Program-made: the position numbers and the translations under genes
Shown here: positions 46,265-54,780 of the stretch, one piece after another
Layout: the number at the start of each line of letters is the position of its first letter
Position numbering within the stretch: the first letter of the stretch is position 1
The notes under the pieces: model-generated
Database searches by the model: none
Seen by the model: only the letters and a program-made list of their open reading frames with translations
Told to the model about the DNA's origin: nothing
Origin: Pseudomonas putida
GTDB taxonomy: Bacteria > Pseudomonadota > Gammaproteobacteria > Pseudomonadales > Pseudomonadaceae
Direction: 5' to 3'
Assembly: GCA_029953615.1 (NCBI GenBank)
Contig: CP124529.1
Span: 1,178,001-1,242,000 of the forward strand
DNA length: 64,000 nt

Positions 46265-46308
46265 GACAGATCTCGTGAAACCAGGCCGCCAACCTTACCC
46301 GCCCGCCT

Positions 46309-46605
46309 TCACGGCAGCAAGCGGCAGCCCTCGCGTGGGCCTTGCCAGGCAGCCTGGTTGCGTCGACCCAGGCCTTCGGCGGTGACCTGCCGCTGTTGGC
46401 GGTCTTCCTCCAGAAGCCTCAACGGCAGCCATTGCTTCACGTAGCCTTGGCAATACGCCGGCTGGAAACCCATGACAAAGCGGCACGAGCAATACTCTTT
46501 GGCCGAGTAGGCCGAAAGAATGCCAGGGAAGTCCGCCAGAGCCTGGCGCTCCTGCCAGGCCCAGTACGCCACCCCCAGCACCACCACCAGCAGCACTCGA
46601 TTCAT
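46309..46605 (-). CDS. Small membrane-anchored hypothetical protein
   Basis: 98 aa. N-terminal hydrophobic anchor 'MNRVLLVVVLGVAYWAW' and a soluble, cysteine-containing remainder ('YSAKEYCSCRFVMGFQPAYC' with three cysteines). No family recognised. Its ATG overlaps the stop of the serine hydrolase gene (ATGA), so the two are coupled and the protein probably works with the hydrolase in the periplasm. Confidence 0.75.
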   Translation of the reverse strand: MNRVLLVVVLGVAYWAWQERQALADFPGILSAYSAKEYCSCRFVMGFQPAYCQGYVKQWLPLRLLEEDRQQRQVTAEGLGRRNQAAWQGPREGCRLLP

Positions 46606-47685
46606 GCCCCCTCCCCGGCCAGCACCGCGAGTATCCGCTTGAGCAGCTCGTCGTGCTGGTAGCTGCCGTCGCGGTCATCGGCGTAACGCACGATCACCAG
46701 CTTTTGCGTGGGCAGCACGTACAGCGCCTGGCCCCAGTGGCCAAGGGCTGCATAGGTGTCTGCCGGCGCACTCGGCCAAGGCCGTGCAGCGTCGGCCAGC
46801 GGCTGGTTGAGCCACCAGTGGCCACCGGGGTTGGCCTCGCCGGGCAGTGCTTCGGCTTTGGCAAACAACGTGCGGTTGAAGGCCACCCAGGGCTTGGGCA
46901 GCAATTGCCGATCCTGCCAGCGCCCATCGCGCTGCATCAGCAGGCCGATCCGCGCCAGGTCGCGAGCGCTGAGGTACAGGTAGGACGAGCCCACGGTAGG
47001 TACCTGCCCGGTCACGCTCCCATACCGCGCTGTCGATGCCCAAAGGGGTGAACAGCGCCTGCCAGGGGTAGTCGTGGTACTGACCGGCATCGAGCATGCC
47101 ACGCAGTGTGGCGGCCAGCAGGTTGCTGTCGCCACTGGAATAGCGAAACCGCTGGCCCGGGCTGGCCACTGCTTCCCGCGCTGCCGTATAGGCCGCCATG
47201 TCCTCGCGGCCACGGGTATACAGCATGGCAACCACTGATGATTTGAGCGGGGCGTATTCGTAGTCTTCCTGCCAATCCAGGCCGCTGGCCCAATGCAGCA
47301 GGTCGGCCATGCGCACACCAGGGTGGGCCTGCATGGCCGGATAAAAGCGACTGACCGGGTCCTGCAGCTGAAAGCGGCCTTCGCCATGGGCTACGCCCAA
47401 TAGCGTGGCCAGTACGCTTTTGCTGATCGACCAGGTGAGGTGGGCAGTGGCGGCGCTGGTGGGCGCGGCGTAGCGTTCGTAGAGGATGCGCCCGTCGCGG
47501 ATGATCAGCAGGGCGTCGGTGCGGATGCCGCTGCGCTCGGCGGAGGGGCGTGCGGGGAAGGCGTAGGCGTCGACGGCTTGCCAGTCGAGGGGGGTGTTGT
47601 CGATTGGCCAGTCGGGTTCGGGCCAGGCTTCGGCCCAGGCGCAGCCCGTCAGCATCGCCAGTGTCAGCAGGAGAGCCCTCATCAT
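46602..47685 (-). CDS. Beta-lactamase-fold serine hydrolase (apparent frameshift at 46995-46996)
   Basis: Class C beta-lactamase/6-aminohexanoate-dimer hydrolase-like protein. SxxK motif 'WSISKSVLATLLG', second motif 'FRYSSGDSNLLAATL' and the HxG-type third motif 'AALGHWGQALYVLPTQK'. The N-terminus has a cleavable signal or lipobox ('LTLAMLTGCAWAEA'). The first ~230 residues and the rest are in different frames; one extra G at 46995-46996 (GG) explains this and gives 360 aa with the junction 'GTYVGSSYLYLSARDLARIG'. First gene of the operon with the small protein, YceI and ClsB-like genes. Confidence 0.84.
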
Positions 47686-47697
47686 GTCCGCCTTTTT

Positions 47698-47816
47698 TGG
47701 GGCTGCTATGCAGCCCATCGCCGGCAAGCCAGCTCCCACACCGACCGCATCGACCTCAAGCCTTGTGCAGTACCTGTGGGAGCTGGCTTGCCGGCGATGG
47801 GCCGCAAAGCGGCCCC
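47698..47816. repeat. Composite REP (type 2) with flanking mini-hairpins
   Basis: GGGCTGC-TAT-GCAGCCC, inverted ATCGCCGGCAAGCCAGCTCC pair, GGGCCGC-AAA-GCGGCCC. The cleanest example of the composite architecture in the window. Confidence 0.88.
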
Positions 47817-47850
47817 AAGATTCATGGAATCACACAAATCTGACAGGCAT

Positions 47851-48738
47851 TCATGACAATCCCGCAGCAGCCCAAGCCTTGTTCAGCCGCTTCTCCCGCG
47901 CCGCCGCCGCCAGCGCCATCACCCCCTGGTCACGCTGCCAGATCTGCGCCCACTGCGCTGGCCCCGCCGCCAATGCTGCATCGATCTCCCCTCGCAGTGC
48001 CTGGAACTGTGCGAACAATCCCCCGAGCAACAGATGGCAGCCAACGCTATCGGCACACTGCCGGCTACCCTCGGCACACCCGGCCAGCAGCCCAAGCAGT
48101 TGCAGGCGCAGGGCCTGTGGCCAGGCGCACTCCTGCCCCACGCCATACAGCCAGGCCGTCAAAGCCGCAAGCACATACAAGTCCTCCAGCGAGCGGAACG
48201 GCTTCACATAGGCATCCCAACCATCACCGGCCAGCAACTCGCACGCCGCCTGCTCCAGCACCAGTCGCCCATGCCCCACTTCCGGCATCAGCGGCAAGGT
48301 CGGCAGCGCTTCCAGCGTCACTCCTGGCTCCCCAGGGTAGACCACCGCCAGGTTCAACTGCGGCGCCGCGCCTGCCGCCTCGCTGCGCGCCGCCACCAGC
48401 AGCCATTCCGCCTCCAGGCCTGCAGTGACGAAGTCCTTGCTGCCGGTCAGCCGCAAGCCGTCCAGGCGCGTGCGCATGTCCGCCGGCCGCACGCTGCGCC
48501 GTTCGGTAGCACACAGGGCACCAAGGCTGTGAGGAGCACTGGGCCACAGCACGCGCAAGGCGGCCTGGTAGCCGACCAGGAAGGCCAGGCCCGGGGTGGC
48601 CATCGCGCGCCCGCCGAGCACCGCCAGTTCGAACGGGGCAACCGGGCCAAGGCGTTCGAGCAGCGCGGCATAGGTTTCGCCCAGGGTGCCCGCCAGCCCT
48701 TGGCGAAGCGGGTCGTTGAGTCGTTGCAGCCAGGCCAT
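47851..48738 (-). CDS. Acyl-CoA dehydrogenase-like protein, short form
   Basis: 295 aa, well below the ~380 of true acyl-CoA dehydrogenases. The middle beta-domain pattern is present ('[20 protein letters not shown]', like the substrate/FAD-binding 'xGxKxFITxG'), with the helical C-terminal domain shortened; the canonical catalytic Glu/Arg region is not recognisable. It is intact, with GGAG before the ATG, so not simply truncated by mutation. Divergent from olsB across a 159-bp region with a Pho-box-like repeat. May be non-catalytic or act on an unusual acyl chain. Confidence 0.7.
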   Translation of the reverse strand: MAWLQRLNDPLRQGLAGTLGETYAALLERLGPVAPFELAVLGGRAMATPGLAFLVGYQAALRVLWPSAPHSLGALCATERRSVRPADMRTRLDGLRLTGSKDFVTAGLEAEWLLVAARSEAAGAAPQLNLAVVYPGEPGVTLEALPTLPLMPEVGHGRLVLEQAACELLAGDGWDAYVKPFRSLEDLYVLAALTAWLYGVGQECAWPQALRLQLLGLLAGCAEGSRQCADSVGCHLLLGGLFAQFQALRGEIDAALAAGPAQWAQIWQRDQGVMALAAAAREKRLNKAWAAAGLS

Positions 48739-48780
48739 CGGTCGGCTCCTAGTGGGGGGCTTTCAATTGAGGCTCAGGGG

Positions 48781-48809
48781 GTGTCACGCAAGCATCACCA
48801 AAGATTCAC
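48781..48809 (+). promoter_or_regulatory. Candidate Pho box upstream of olsBA
   Basis: Three 7-bp direct repeats with exact 4-bp spacers: GTGTCAC-GCAA-GCATCAC-CAAA-GATTCAC. The 11-bp period and TCAC ends match PhoB-binding repeats. It lies about 90 bp upstream of olsB. An overlapping inverted repeat GGGTGTCAC/GTGACACCC is also present. Confidence 0.6.
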
Positions 48810-48897
48810 AGGGGTGACACCCCATCTACCTAGGCTGACTTTGCACAACAAAGCCGACCGGCCGCAACCCTTCATGGCTGGCTTATGGAGACTCGTA

Positions 48898-49653
48898 ATG
48901 ACTCGGATCGCTCACGCTGGCGACAACAGCACCGAACGCCGTCTGCAAGCCGAACGCCTGGTTGGCGCCGCGGCCCTGCAGGAAGCCCAGGCCCTGCGCT
49001 ACAAAGTGTTCAGCGCCGAATTCAAGGCCAGGCTCAAAGGAGCCGAGCAAGGCCTGGACATGGACGACTACGACGTGCATTGCCGCCACATTGGCGTACG
49101 CGACCTGAGCACTGGCGAGCTGGTTGCCACCACCCGCCTGCTGGACCATCAGGCCGCCAGCAGCCTGGGCCGCTTCTATAGCGAAGAAGAGTTCAGCCTG
49201 CACGGGCTGTTGCAGCTGCAAGGCCCGATCCTGGAGCTGGGCCGCACCTGCGTCGCCCCCGACTACCGCAACGGCGGCACCATCGCCGTGCTCTGGGGCG
49301 AACTGGCTGAAGTACTCAACGAAGGCCGCTACAGCTACCTGATGGGTTGCGCCAGCATCCCCATGCAAGATGGCGGGGTACAGGCCCACGCAGTGATGCA
49401 GCGCCTGCGTGAGCGCTACCTGTGCACCGAGCACCTGCGCGCCGAGCCAAAGAACCCGTTGCCCAACCTGGCCCTGCCAAACAACGTCATCGCCGAAATG
49501 CCACCGCTGCTCAAGGCGTACATGCGCCTGGGCGCGAAGATCTGCGGCGAGCCGTGCTGGGACGAAGACTTCCAGGTGGCCGACGTGTTCATCCTGCTCA
49601 AGCGCGACGAACTGTGCCCACGCTACGCCCGCCACTTCAAGGCAGCGGTCTGA
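48898..49653 (+). CDS. olsB: OlsB, ornithine N-alpha-acyltransferase (GNAT, hemolysin-like)
   Basis: 251 aa. GNAT-fold 'putative hemolysin' family: '[20 protein letters not shown]', '[20 protein letters not shown]' and '[20 protein letters not shown]'. It transfers a 3-hydroxyacyl group to ornithine, giving lyso-ornithine lipid. GGAG is 7 nt before ATG 48898. The one-base overlap with olsA (TGATG) identifies the ornithine lipid operon. The candidate Pho box upstream fits the known phosphate-starvation induction of olsBA in pseudomonads. Confidence 0.88.
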   Translation: MTRIAHAGDNSTERRLQAERLVGAAALQEAQALRYKVFSAEFKARLKGAEQGLDMDDYDVHCRHIGVRDLSTGELVATTRLLDHQAASSLGRFYSEEEFSLHGLLQLQGPILELGRTCVAPDYRNGGTIAVLWGELAEVLNEGRYSYLMGCASIPMQDGGVQAHAVMQRLRERYLCTEHLRAEPKNPLPNLALPNNVIAEMPPLLKAYMRLGAKICGEPCWDEDFQVADVFILLKRDELCPRYARHFKAAV

Positions 49654-50441
49654 TGCCGAAGCTGCGGGTAATGGCCCGCCTGACTCGACTGCTGCTGGTA
49701 CTGCTGCTGGGCATGCTGATGGCCAGCGTGCTCGCCCTGGGCGAGCATCTGGGGTTCAAAGCGCCCCTCGAGCGCCGCCAACGCTGGTCCTGCCTGTTTA
49801 TGAAGCGCCTGGTCGCTGCCTTGCCCTTCGAGGTGCGGGTGGTCGGTGAGCTGCCGCAGCGGCCGATGCTATGGGTCAGCAACCATGTCTCCTGGACCGA
49901 TATCCCCCTGCTCGGCATGTTGCTACCGCTGTCGTTCCTGTCCAAGGCCGAAGTGCGTCACTGGCCGCTGGCCGGCTGGCTGGCGGAAAAGGCCGGCACC
50001 CTGTTCATCCGCCGTGGCGGGGGCGACAGCCAGCGCCTGCGCGAGCAGATCGCCGGGCAGCTGGGTCTTTCTCGGCCGCTGCTGATCTTCCCGGAAGGCA
50101 CCACGACCAGTGGCCGTACCCTGCGCACCTTCCACGGCCGCCTGCTGGCTGGCGCCATCGACCGCGGCGTGACGGTGCAGCCGGTGGCCATCCAGTACCG
50201 GCGCGCAGGCCAGATCGACCCGATTGCGCCGTTCATTGGTGATGATGACCTGGTGTCACACCTGATGCGCCTGTTCGCCCAGCCGCGAGGGGAGGTTTGC
50301 ATTCAGCTGCTGCAGCCGATTGGCAGTGTGGGCAAGGAACGAGCGGTGCTGGCGTTGCAGGCGCAGCAGGCGATTCACCTGGCGTTGTTCGGAGTTGAAG
50401 ACGTTGAGTTGGCGCCACGGCGGCAGGCGCGGGCTGCCTGA
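49653..50441 (+). CDS. olsA: OlsA, lyso-ornithine lipid O-acyltransferase
   Basis: 262 aa. PlsC-family acyltransferase with the H-x4-D motif in 'MLWVSNHVSWTDIPLLGML', the block 'LFIRRGGGDSQRLREQIAGQ' and 'LLIFPEGTTTSGRTLRTFHG'. A hydrophobic N-terminal segment anchors it in the inner membrane. Completes ornithine lipid by acylating the hydroxyl of the OlsB product. Could otherwise be a plain lysophosphatidate acyltransferase, but the fused operon with olsB argues for OlsA. Confidence 0.88.
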   Translation: MPKLRVMARLTRLLLVLLLGMLMASVLALGEHLGFKAPLERRQRWSCLFMKRLVAALPFEVRVVGELPQRPMLWVSNHVSWTDIPLLGMLLPLSFLSKAEVRHWPLAGWLAEKAGTLFIRRGGGDSQRLREQIAGQLGLSRPLLIFPEGTTTSGRTLRTFHGRLLAGAIDRGVTVQPVAIQYRRAGQIDPIAPFIGDDDLVSHLMRLFAQPRGEVCIQLLQPIGSVGKERAVLALQAQQAIHLALFGVEDVELAPRRQARAA

Positions 50442-50460
50442 GTACTTGCACTGCCAGTAA

Positions 50461-50556
50461 CGGCCTTTTCGCGGCTTGCCCGCTCCCACAGGGTCCGCGC
50501 GCATATCCTGAGAACTGCGCCATACCTGTGGGAGCGGGCAAGCCCGCGAATAAGCC
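50461..50556. repeat. Paired REP-type palindrome (type 1)
   Basis: CCTTTTCGCGG-CTTGCCCGC (one G shorter than usual) and the inverted GCGGGCAAGCCCGCGAA copy lie between converging olsA and acpH. Confidence 0.85.
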
Positions 50557-50565
50557 TGCGCAGAA

Positions 50566-51150
50566 CTAACTGTCAGACTTCCGCCCCGCCGCCGCAAAGG
50601 CCTGCAACTGCGGATAAAACGCCCTGAAGTCCGCCAGCAATGGCTCATACAACCGCTCCAGCTCCCCCATCACCCCAACCATCCCCTCCGGCCGCGACAA
50701 GCGCCGGGCGATGCCGTTGAACACCTGCTCCAGCGTGGCAAAGTCGCCATACGCCCCCAGCCAGTCATCCGCCGCCATGAGCGGCGCAATCCGCGCCAGC
50801 CGCCCCGGCAACTCGGGCTCCGCCAGCAATACCCGATAAAAGTCCCCGGTGAACTGCTCCAGCGGCTGCTCGGCATAATCACGCCAATGCCGCGCCAGGC
50901 AATGGTCGAAAAACACATCCAGAACGATACCGGCAAAGCGCCGCCGCTCCCGAGGAAAACGCGCCAGTGCCGCCATCACCAACGGATGCTGGTCGGTATA
51001 GCTGTCGATATGCCGGTGCAGCCGGATCGCTGCCTCCAGCGCGGGCGGAAAACGCCCTTCCAGCGAACCTTTGACGAAATCGCCATACAGGCTGCCAAGC
51101 AGTTGTTGCGGCGCCGGGCCGCCCAGGTGCAGGTGTGCAAGGTAGTTCAT
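50566..51150 (-). CDS. acpH: AcpH, acyl-carrier-protein phosphodiesterase
   Basis: 194 aa. HD-fold ACP phosphodiesterase family (DUF479): 'MNYLAHLHLGGPAPQQLLGS', metal-ligand segments 'GDFVKG', 'RLHRHIDSYTDQHP' and 'DVFFDHCLARHW'. It removes the 4'-phosphopantetheine arm from holo-ACP. Divergent from the arsR-xenB pair. Confidence 0.9.
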   Translation of the reverse strand: MNYLAHLHLGGPAPQQLLGSLYGDFVKGSLEGRFPPALEAAIRLHRHIDSYTDQHPLVMAALARFPRERRRFAGIVLDVFFDHCLARHWRDYAEQPLEQFTGDFYRVLLAEPELPGRLARIAPLMAADDWLGAYGDFATLEQVFNGIARRLSRPEGMVGVMGELERLYEPLLADFRAFYPQLQAFAAAGRKSDS

Positions 51151-51179
51151 GAGCGCAGTCTAGCACCGCCAGCCCGCAT

Positions 51180-51203
51180 ATCGTTATAACGCGATATAAC
51201 GAT
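51180..51203. promoter_or_regulatory. Inverted-repeat operator upstream of arsR-xenB
   Basis: ATCGTTAT and ATAACGAT arms separated by AACGCGAT. The element CGCGATATA recurs at 51190-51198 and 51271-51279. Placed in the acpH-arsR divergent gap, it is a likely site for the adjacent ArsR-type regulator. Confidence 0.6.
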
Positions 51204-51300
51204 TCGCGCTCAGTTCAGAACCTCTTCGTATTTGTATATCGGGAAACCACGATTTACATTTCGTTCCATCGCGATATACCGCTACAACGAGCCTCAACCC

Positions 51301-51603
51301 ATGCCTCTCGATCTCGACGAAATCATAAAAGCACTGGCCCACCCGGTCAGGCGAGAAATCCTCAGTTGGCTGAAGGACCCGGCAACGCAATTTCCCGACC
51401 AGTACCACAGCACCGAGAACGGTGTGTGTGCCGGGCAGATCGACCAACGCTGCGGCCTCTCGCAGTCAACCGTCTCCGCCCACCTGGCCACATTGCAACG
51501 CGCCGGGCTGATCAGCAGCCAGAAGATCGGCCAATGGCACTTCTTCAAACGCAACGAAACCACCATCCAGGCGTTTCTCGAACAACTGCGCCAAGCACTC
51601 TGA
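51301..51603 (+). CDS. ArsR-family transcriptional regulator
   Basis: 100 aa. Winged helix: 'IIKALAHPVRREILSWLKDP' and recognition helix 'CGLSQSTVSAHLATLQRAGL'. Two cysteines flank 'AGQIDQR', but there is no classical ELCVCDL metal site, so it may sense redox or electrophiles instead. 17 bp upstream of xenB and co-directional, so it probably controls xenB and itself through the 51180 inverted repeat, as in other repressor-oxidoreductase pairs. Confidence 0.87.
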   Translation: MPLDLDEIIKALAHPVRREILSWLKDPATQFPDQYHSTENGVCAGQIDQRCGLSQSTVSAHLATLQRAGLISSQKIGQWHFFKRNETTIQAFLEQLRQAL

Positions 51604-51620
51604 ACAGGCAGGTAACCGTC

Positions 51621-52670
51621 ATGACCACGCTTTTCGATCCTATCACCCTGGGCGACCTGCAGTTGCCCAACCGCATCATCATGGCCCCGCTCACCCGCTG
51701 CCGGGCCGACGAAGGCCGCGTACCCAACGCGCTGATGGCCGAGTACTACGTGCAGCGCGCCAGCGCCGGGCTGATTCTCAGCGAGGCGACCTCGGTCAGC
51801 GCCATGGGCGTCGGCTACCCGGATACCCCCGGTATCTGGAACGACGAACAGGTGCGTGGCTGGAACAATGTGACCAAAGCCGTGCATGCCGCTGGCGGGC
51901 GCATCTTCCTGCAACTGTGGCACGTTGGCCGCATTTCCCACCCCAGCTACCTGAACGGCGAGCTGCCGGTAGCACCTAGCGCGATCCAGCCCAAGGGCCA
52001 TGTAAGCCTGGTACGCCCGCTCAGCGATTACCCAACTCCGCGCGCGCTGGAAAGCGAAGAAATCATCGACATCGTCGAGGCCTACCGCAGCGGTGCCGAG
52101 AATGCCAAGGCTGCCGGTTTCGATGGGGTGGAGATCCACGGTGCCAACGGCTACCTGCTCGACCAGTTCCTGCAGAGCAGCACCAACCAGCGCACCGACC
52201 GCTACGGCGGCTCGCTGGAAAACCGTGCGCGGCTGCTGCTGGAAGTGACCGATGCGGCCATCGAGGTGTGGGGCGCGAGCCGTGTTGGCGTGCACCTGTC
52301 GCCGCGTGCCGATATCCATGACATGGGCGACGCAGACCGCGCCGAAACCTTTACCTACGTGGCCCGCGAACTGGGCAAGCGCGGCATTGCGTTCATCTGC
52401 TCGCGGGAAAAGGAAGCCGATGACAGCATCGGCCCGCTGATCAAGGAAGCGTTCGGTGGCCCGTACATCGTCAACGAGCGGTTTGACAAGGCCAGTGCCA
52501 ATGCGGCCCTGGCCAGTGGCAAGGCCGATGCGGTGGCGTTTGGCGTGCCGTTCATCGCCAACCCTGACCTGCCGGCACGGCTGGCAGCGGATGCGCCGTT
52601 GAACGAGGCGCGGCCGGAGACCTTCTATGCCAAAGGGCCGGTGGGGTATATCGACTATCCGCGGTTGTGA
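51621..52670 (+). CDS. xenB: XenB-like old yellow enzyme (NADPH-dependent ene/xenobiotic reductase)
   Basis: 349 aa, the length of P. putida/P. fluorescens XenB. FMN-binding TIM barrel: 'LQLPNRIIMAPLTRCRADEG', 'FLQLWHVGRISHPSYL', the ligand histidine/asparagine motif 'EIHGANGYLLDQFLQSSTNQ' and 'RTDRYGGSLENRARLLLE'. Reduces activated alkenes, nitrate esters and nitroaromatics. Co-transcribed with arsR. Confidence 0.9.
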   Translation: MTTLFDPITLGDLQLPNRIIMAPLTRCRADEGRVPNALMAEYYVQRASAGLILSEATSVSAMGVGYPDTPGIWNDEQVRGWNNVTKAVHAAGGRIFLQLWHVGRISHPSYLNGELPVAPSAIQPKGHVSLVRPLSDYPTPRALESEEIIDIVEAYRSGAENAKAAGFDGVEIHGANGYLLDQFLQSSTNQRTDRYGGSLENRARLLLEVTDAAIEVWGASRVGVHLSPRADIHDMGDADRAETFTYVARELGKRGIAFICSREKEADDSIGPLIKEAFGGPYIVNERFDKASANAALASGKADAVAFGVPFIANPDLPARLAADAPLNEARPETFYAKGPVGYIDYPRL

Positions 52671-52676
52671 TCGAGG

Positions 52677-52767
52677 GCCATTCGCGGGCACGCCCGCTCC
52701 CACAGGATCAGCACAATCTTCAAGCTTGTCGCTGTACCTGTGGGAGCGGGCGTGCCCGCGAAGAAGG
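52677..52767. repeat. Paired REP-type palindrome (type 1)
   Basis: CATTCGCGGGCACGCCCGCT and its inverted copy lie between converging xenB and the coiled-coil membrane protein gene. Confidence 0.86.
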
Positions 52768-52778
52768 CTCAGGTGATT

Positions 52779-53648
52779 TCATGGCCGGGCGTTGATCTGC
52801 TGCTGCAGGTTCTGGATCTGGCTCTGCAGGGTATTCAGGTTGCGGGTCGTCTGCGCCCGGAACGCATCGAACTCCTGCACCGAAGCACCACCCGCCGACG
52901 AAGCTGCCGGGCGGTTGTCGATCTGGCTCTTGAGCACCAGGATGTCCTGCTCCAGGTCCTGGATGGCCGCGCTCGGGTTACCCTGCTTCTTCAGCGCTGC
53001 CACCTCGCTGCCCAGGCTCTTGAGCTGCCCGTCCAGCTTGGCGCCATCCACCTGCGCGGCCTTCAGCGCAGCAATCTGTTCGTTCAGGCCCTTGAACTGG
53101 GTATCCAGCTTGCCACCATCGACCTGGCCCGAGCGCAACGCGGCCAGCTCGCCATTCACCGCCTTCAGCTGCGCCTGCAACTGGGTTTGCAGCTGTGTCA
53201 CGACCTTCTGCTGTTCACGGGTATCGGCCAGCACCTGCTCCAGGCGCTTGCCCAGGTCGCCGGTCTGCCCGGCCACACCTTTCTGCAACTGACGCAGTTG
53301 CAGCTTCAACGCCTCGCTGTTTGTGGTCGCTCCGGATTCGCTGGCCGCCACCTTGCCGCTGATCGCCTGCAGGCGCCCGGCCGCTTCTTCACTGATGCGG
53401 GCGAAGCTTTCCTGGGTCGCCACCAGTTGCTGCTCCATCAGCGAAATCTGCTGGAAGCTCCACCAGCCAAGGCCCGCCAAGGCGATGAACGAGGCCCCGA
53501 GCAATGCCCACAGCGGCGCCGTGCTGGCACCGCGAGCGGCTTTCTGGCGGCTGCGCACCACGTGCGCCGGCATCAGTTCGTCATCGTCATGGGTGCCCGC
53601 CCGCAAGGTAGGCACGTCATCGTAGTCATCGTGAGCATGGTTACGCAT
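52779..53648 (-). CDS. Single-TM coiled-coil inner-membrane protein
   Basis: 289 aa. Acidic cytoplasmic N-terminus ('RNHAHDDYDDVPTLRAGTHD'), one TM at ~45-65 ('WALLGASFIALAGLGWW'), then a long heptad-type coiled coil to the C-terminus with internally similar segments ('AALRSGQVDGGKLDTQFKGL' and 'AALKAAQVDGAKLDGQLKSL'), an apparent ~30-residue duplication. No enzyme motif. ATG 53648 lacks a clear ribosome-binding site. Likely envelope or division-associated scaffold, but unproven. Confidence 0.75.
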   Translation of the reverse strand: MRNHAHDDYDDVPTLRAGTHDDDELMPAHVVRSRQKAARGASTAPLWALLGASFIALAGLGWWSFQQISLMEQQLVATQESFARISEEAAGRLQAISGKVAASESGATTNSEALKLQLRQLQKGVAGQTGDLGKRLEQVLADTREQQKVVTQLQTQLQAQLKAVNGELAALRSGQVDGGKLDTQFKGLNEQIAALKAAQVDGAKLDGQLKSLGSEVAALKKQGNPSAAIQDLEQDILVLKSQIDNRPAASSAGGASVQEFDAFRAQTTRNLNTLQSQIQNLQQQINARP

Positions 53649-53735
53649 GGATACATTCAACCGCGGTAGTCGCAAAGAGGCACGAGTATAAACCGCCAGC
53701 GCAGCGCATTGATGTCCATTGTCGGCGCGACGGTT

Positions 53736-54731
53736 TCACTGCCCCGGCGGCTGATGCTTCCACCAGGCACAAAATTCATCCAGCGCCGTCCACAGGCTGA
53801 CCTTGGGTTGGTAGTCCAGGTACTGCCGGGCGCGGCTGATATCCAGGGTGAAATCGCGGCTCATCACCTGCATCCCCAGGCGCGACAAGGTCGGTTGCGG
53901 GCGCCCCGGCCACAACATGCAGGCTGCCTCGTTCAGCGCGGCCAGGCTGTATGCCAGGCCGTAGGCACGGTAACGGGTAACCTGCGGCAACTGCATCTGG
54001 CGCATCACATAGTTGACCACATCCCACAGCGGCAGCGGCTGGCCGTTGCTGATGTTGTAGGCCTGGCCCAGCGCCCGGTCGTCGGCGAACAAGGCGCTGA
54101 GCAGCGCTTCATTGAGGTTGTGCACGCTGGTGAAGTCGACCTTGTTCAGGCCGTTGCCGATAATCGCCACCCGCCCCTTGCGCTGCATCTGCATCAGCCG
54201 CGGGAAGATACTGGCATCGCCGGCGCCGGTGACGAAGCGCGGGCGCAGCGCCAGCACCTCGAGGCCGAACTCCTGGGCACCGAACACTTTCTGCTCGGCC
54301 ATGTACTTGGTCTGCCCGTAGTGGTCGTGGAAGCGGCGCGGCACCTGGTCTTCACGGATATCCAGGCGCGAGCGGCCATTGAAGTAGATCGACGGCGATG
54401 ACAGGTGCACCAGCCGGCGTACGTGTTCCTTCAGACAGCCCTCGACCACGTTTTCGGTAACCACCACATTGCCTTGGTGGAAGTCCTGGTAGCGCCCCCA
54501 GTTGCCCACTGCGCCAGCGCAGTGCACCACGGCCTCGACGCCTTGGCACAGGCGCCGGGCCAGATCGGCATCACCCAGGTCGCCGGGAATGAACTGGGCG
54601 CCGCGCTTGACCAGGTGCTCGACCCCTTCGGTACGACGACCGCTGACCCGCACGTCCAGGCCCTGCTCAAGGGCAAAGCGCGCAAAGCGCCCACCAATGA
54701 AGCCACTCGCGCCGGTGACCAGAATTCGCAT
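53736..54731 (-). CDS. NAD(P)-dependent epimerase/3-beta-HSD-like extended SDR
   Basis: 331 aa. Rossmann motif 'RILVTGASGFIGGRFARFAL' and catalytic YxxxK in 'HYGQTKYMAEQKVF', with the upstream Ser in 'RLVHLSSPSIYFNG'. Belongs to the 3-beta-hydroxysteroid dehydrogenase/isomerase-like group of extended SDRs, acting on an unknown alcohol or sugar. A start at 54731 puts the glycine motif at the usual place. Next to argP, with no clear operon partner. Confidence 0.85.
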   Translation of the reverse strand: MRILVTGASGFIGGRFARFALEQGLDVRVSGRRTEGVEHLVKRGAQFIPGDLGDADLARRLCQGVEAVVHCAGAVGNWGRYQDFHQGNVVVTENVVEGCLKEHVRRLVHLSSPSIYFNGRSRLDIREDQVPRRFHDHYGQTKYMAEQKVFGAQEFGLEVLALRPRFVTGAGDASIFPRLMQMQRKGRVAIIGNGLNKVDFTSVHNLNEALLSALFADDRALGQAYNISNGQPLPLWDVVNYVMRQMQLPQVTRYRAYGLAYSLAALNEAACMLWPGRPQPTLSRLGMQVMSRDFTLDISRARQYLDYQPKVSLWTALDEFCAWWKHQPPGQ

Positions 54732-54780
54732 GTAAGACTCCGTCTTGCCAGATTTCAGATGCAACTGACGCCAGCCGTGG

